The notes beneath the pieces are model-generated. The model searched no databases, was not told the origin of the DNA, and was given only the letters and a program-made list of their open reading frames with translations. A DNA stretch of 7,761 nt from Deltaproteobacteria bacterium (GTDB lineage: Bacteria > Bdellovibrionota_C > UBA2361 > SZUA-149 > JADYYL01): assembly GCA_020853655.1 (NCBI GenBank), contig JADYYL010000251.1, forward strand, positions 1 through 7,761, given 5' to 3'. Of the stretch, positions 6,187 through 7,761 are shown piece after piece. Every line of letters begins with the position of its first letter. Positions within the stretch are counted from its first letter, which is position 1. The position numbers were made by a program, and so were the translations under genes.

Positions 6187-7761
6187 TACTTTCCATCCTG
6201 AGGTTTCGCATCAGCGGAGGCATTGAGATACTCCCTGAGCTTGGCGATATCTACCACGAAGCATTCGCCGTCTCGATAGGCGACGAAAGGATACTCACCC
6301 TCCGGCGGAACCGACGCGTATCGAACTCCAACATACTGATCCCGCGGGTACTTCTGAGCCAGGCGGTTCACCCACTTGCGGAAGGGCTGCGTGTAACTGG
6401 CCTTCGCCATCTTCTCCGGAAGGAAATCCTCGTAGAAGTAGACGAAGTAGTCGATTCTTGCGGGCTCTACTGTCGCGAGCAACTCTTCAAGGCTTCCGGC
6501 GTAGAACGCCCGGAACACAACCTGGAGGCGCTCCTGAATGGTTTTGTAATAGGCGTCGTAAAACGGATGAGCAGTCTCCGTCGTCACGTATGCCTTTCGC
6601 TGCCCGAGAAGCTGGAGCGGGTCGATTCGCCCTGGATGGCTCGCGAACATGCTGGTGAGCGGTGTCGTCCTGACGTAGCTGTACAGCCCTGGCCGGGTAT
6701 CCATCCGGTAGTTGAAGTTCGCTTGTCCCTCAAGGCCCGAACCCGCAGTCCAGAATATGAAGACGCCTAAGTAGAGCAGTGCAACCGAGGGCCGAAGCGC
6801 GTAACGCCACTCGGTCTGCCGGAATCCGCCGGTAAGCGTCAGCGGATGAAACAAGCGCCAGATCGCGACGGGGAACGCAACGATGAAGAACGTATTCAAC
6901 GGAAACTGAAGATGCCGGTCCGGGACGTAGAGCCGGTAGGCGAGCTCCCTGGAAAGGAAGTACACGATAAAAATGGAAATGACATAAACCAACAGCTCGG
7001 GTGGAAAGAGCTCCCGTCGCGTTCTCCACTGGATGAGAAGTAGGACGCAAAAGAATCCGTAGAGCAGGGGCGTCATATTTCTTCGGACCCAGATCTCTTC
7101 CGGCTCCCAGCGGTTGACGAATGCCTGAATCCCAACGGTATTGAGCTCGAAAAAGGCGTCCTTCATCGGCACAAATGGAAATCGCCCCCCGTGCCGCTGC
7201 AACGCGGGAATACGCTTCGCCTGCTCATAAGTCACCATCGAGCCGATGTCCGGAGAACGTTGAACGGTCACAAATGCGACGAAGGCGATGATCGGAGCGA
7301 CAACCAGGTATCGTGCGAAATTCGGCATGAACTCTAGGCGAGTCCGATTCCAGAGAACTCCGACGAAGAGATAGAGGCCATACGTGGCAGCGCACATGAA
7401 TGCCGACGGCGGATGCAACAGCGTCCCAAAGAACAGCGTGAGGATCACGCCCCAGTGATTCTTCGTACAGAGAAAGTAGAGGAACGCGGCGAGCACAGGT
7501 CCAGCCCATCCGCGCGGGACACCGCAGGTCATGCGTTGCACGAGATTGCGCGTGTGGAGATAGAAGAAGACGCTGAACATCCCCGTAATGTTCCCGGCGA
7601 GATGCCTCACCAGGGCGAAGATAAATCCCAGCGTGAGGAGCAACATGATCAGATGGACCCAATGACCCGCGATATTCGGGTCCCCAGTCCATCGCGTCAG
7701 CGCGAGCGAAAGCCACAGGTGGAGCGGGGGAGGATACGCCTCCATTGACCGCGTGATGAGA
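6186..7761 (-). CDS. Multi-pass membrane protein, probable GT-C-like glycosyltransferase (5' end outside window)
   Basis: The frame is open to the window edge on the minus strand. The Met codon at 7745 is preceded in frame by Leu-Ile-Thr-Arg-Ser, so that Met is probably internal and the true start lies beyond the window. Numbering from that Met, there are 519 residues: YPPPLHLWLSLAL (4-16), then about eight to ten hydrophobic segments to residue 334 (for example 31-46, 82-93, 99-111, 115-132, 146-160, 227-239, 250-264, 283-297, 319-333). The YVPDRHLQFPLN motif (273-284) and the HPPSAF turn (111-116) recall large GT-C-like membrane proteins. The C-terminal 180 residues form a soluble, probably periplasmic domain with GQRKAYVTTETAHPFYDAYY (381-400) and RIDYFVYFYEDF (430-441). 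Such domains follow the membrane core in lipid-linked sugar transferases. The N-terminal catalytic acidic loop is not in the window, so glycosyltransferase activity is inference. Its TAA overlaps the next gene's ATG. Confidence 0.7.
   Translation of the reverse strand, partial: LITRSMEAYPPPLHLWLSLALTRWTGDPNIAGHWVHLIMLLLTLGFIFALVRHLAGNITGMFSVFFYLHTRNLVQRMTCGVPRGWAGPVLAAFLYFLCTKNHWGVILTLFFGTLLHPPSAFMCAATYGLYLFVGVLWNRTRLEFMPNFARYLVVAPIIAFVAFVTVQRSPDIGSMVTYEQAKRIPALQRHGGRFPFVPMKDAFFELNTVGIQAFVNRWEPEEIWVRRNMTPLLYGFFCVLLLIQWRTRRELFPPELLVYVISIFIVYFLSRELAYRLYVPDRHLQFPLNTFFIVAFPVAIWRLFHPLTLTGGFRQTEWRYALRPSVALLYLGVFIFWTAGSGLEGQANFNYRMDTRPGLYSYVRTTPLTSMFASHPGRIDPLQLLGQRKAYVTTETAHPFYDAYYKTIQERLQVVFRAFYAGSLEELLATVEPARIDYFVYFYEDFLPEKMAKASYTQPFRKWVNRLAQKYPRDQYVGVRYASVPPEGEYPFVAYRDGECFVVDIAKLREYLNASADAKPQDGK

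Noticed and set aside
7743..7745. ATG at 7745 as the true start of the upstream membrane protein
   Set aside because: The frame stays open to the window edge and the first residues run straight into a membrane-protein-like PPPLHLW motif, so the start is probably outside the window.
1..7761. Defence system, mobile element, prophage or CRISPR array
   Set aside because: No transposase, integrase, nuclease, toxin or regularly spaced repeat is visible. Every large frame is either housekeeping (SecDF, PEP carboxykinase) or a membrane sugar-transfer-type protein.

Overview
This is a bacterial chromosomal window with two convergent gene blocks. It looks like housekeeping and envelope-metabolism DNA. 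I see no phage, IS element, CRISPR array, tRNA or rRNA. The split secD-secF pair, a GTP-type PEP carboxykinase and GT-C-like membrane proteins on moderately GC-rich DNA suit a Gram-negative-type lineage, for example Verrucomicrobiota or a neighbouring phylum. The window does not fix the phylum, so treat that as a weak guess.

Plus strand, 1-3632: the 3' end of secD is followed after 7 nt by secF, the two partner subunits of the SecDF protein-export motor. A 369-nt gap (1434-1802) follows. It holds a hairpin just after secF, a doubtful 75-codon ORF and two back-to-back hairpins. Then comes a full-length GTP-dependent phosphoenolpyruvate carboxykinase (pckG, 609 aa), the gluconeogenic enzyme joining oxaloacetate to PEP. 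Its 3' flank carries three hairpins; the last, at 3764-3782, has a T tract and is the best terminator candidate.

Minus strand, 7761 down to 3926: a large multi-pass membrane protein (5' end outside the window) overlaps by one base (TAATG) a 596-aa glycosyltransferase of the GT-C/PMT_2/ArnT type. These two are probably translationally coupled and work together on lipid-linked sugar transfer at the outer face of the inner membrane. After 134 nt containing a perfect 10-bp inverted repeat comes a 111-aa protein of unknown function with a near-perfect Shine-Dalgarno sequence. A long stem-loop (3871-3918) lies 7 nt beyond its stop codon, in the convergent region.

I did not find a clear new system. 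The points most worth checking are the pckG leader, the unknown 111-aa protein with its structured flanks, and the N-terminal extension of the glycosyltransferase (two extra membrane segments and a cysteine cluster).
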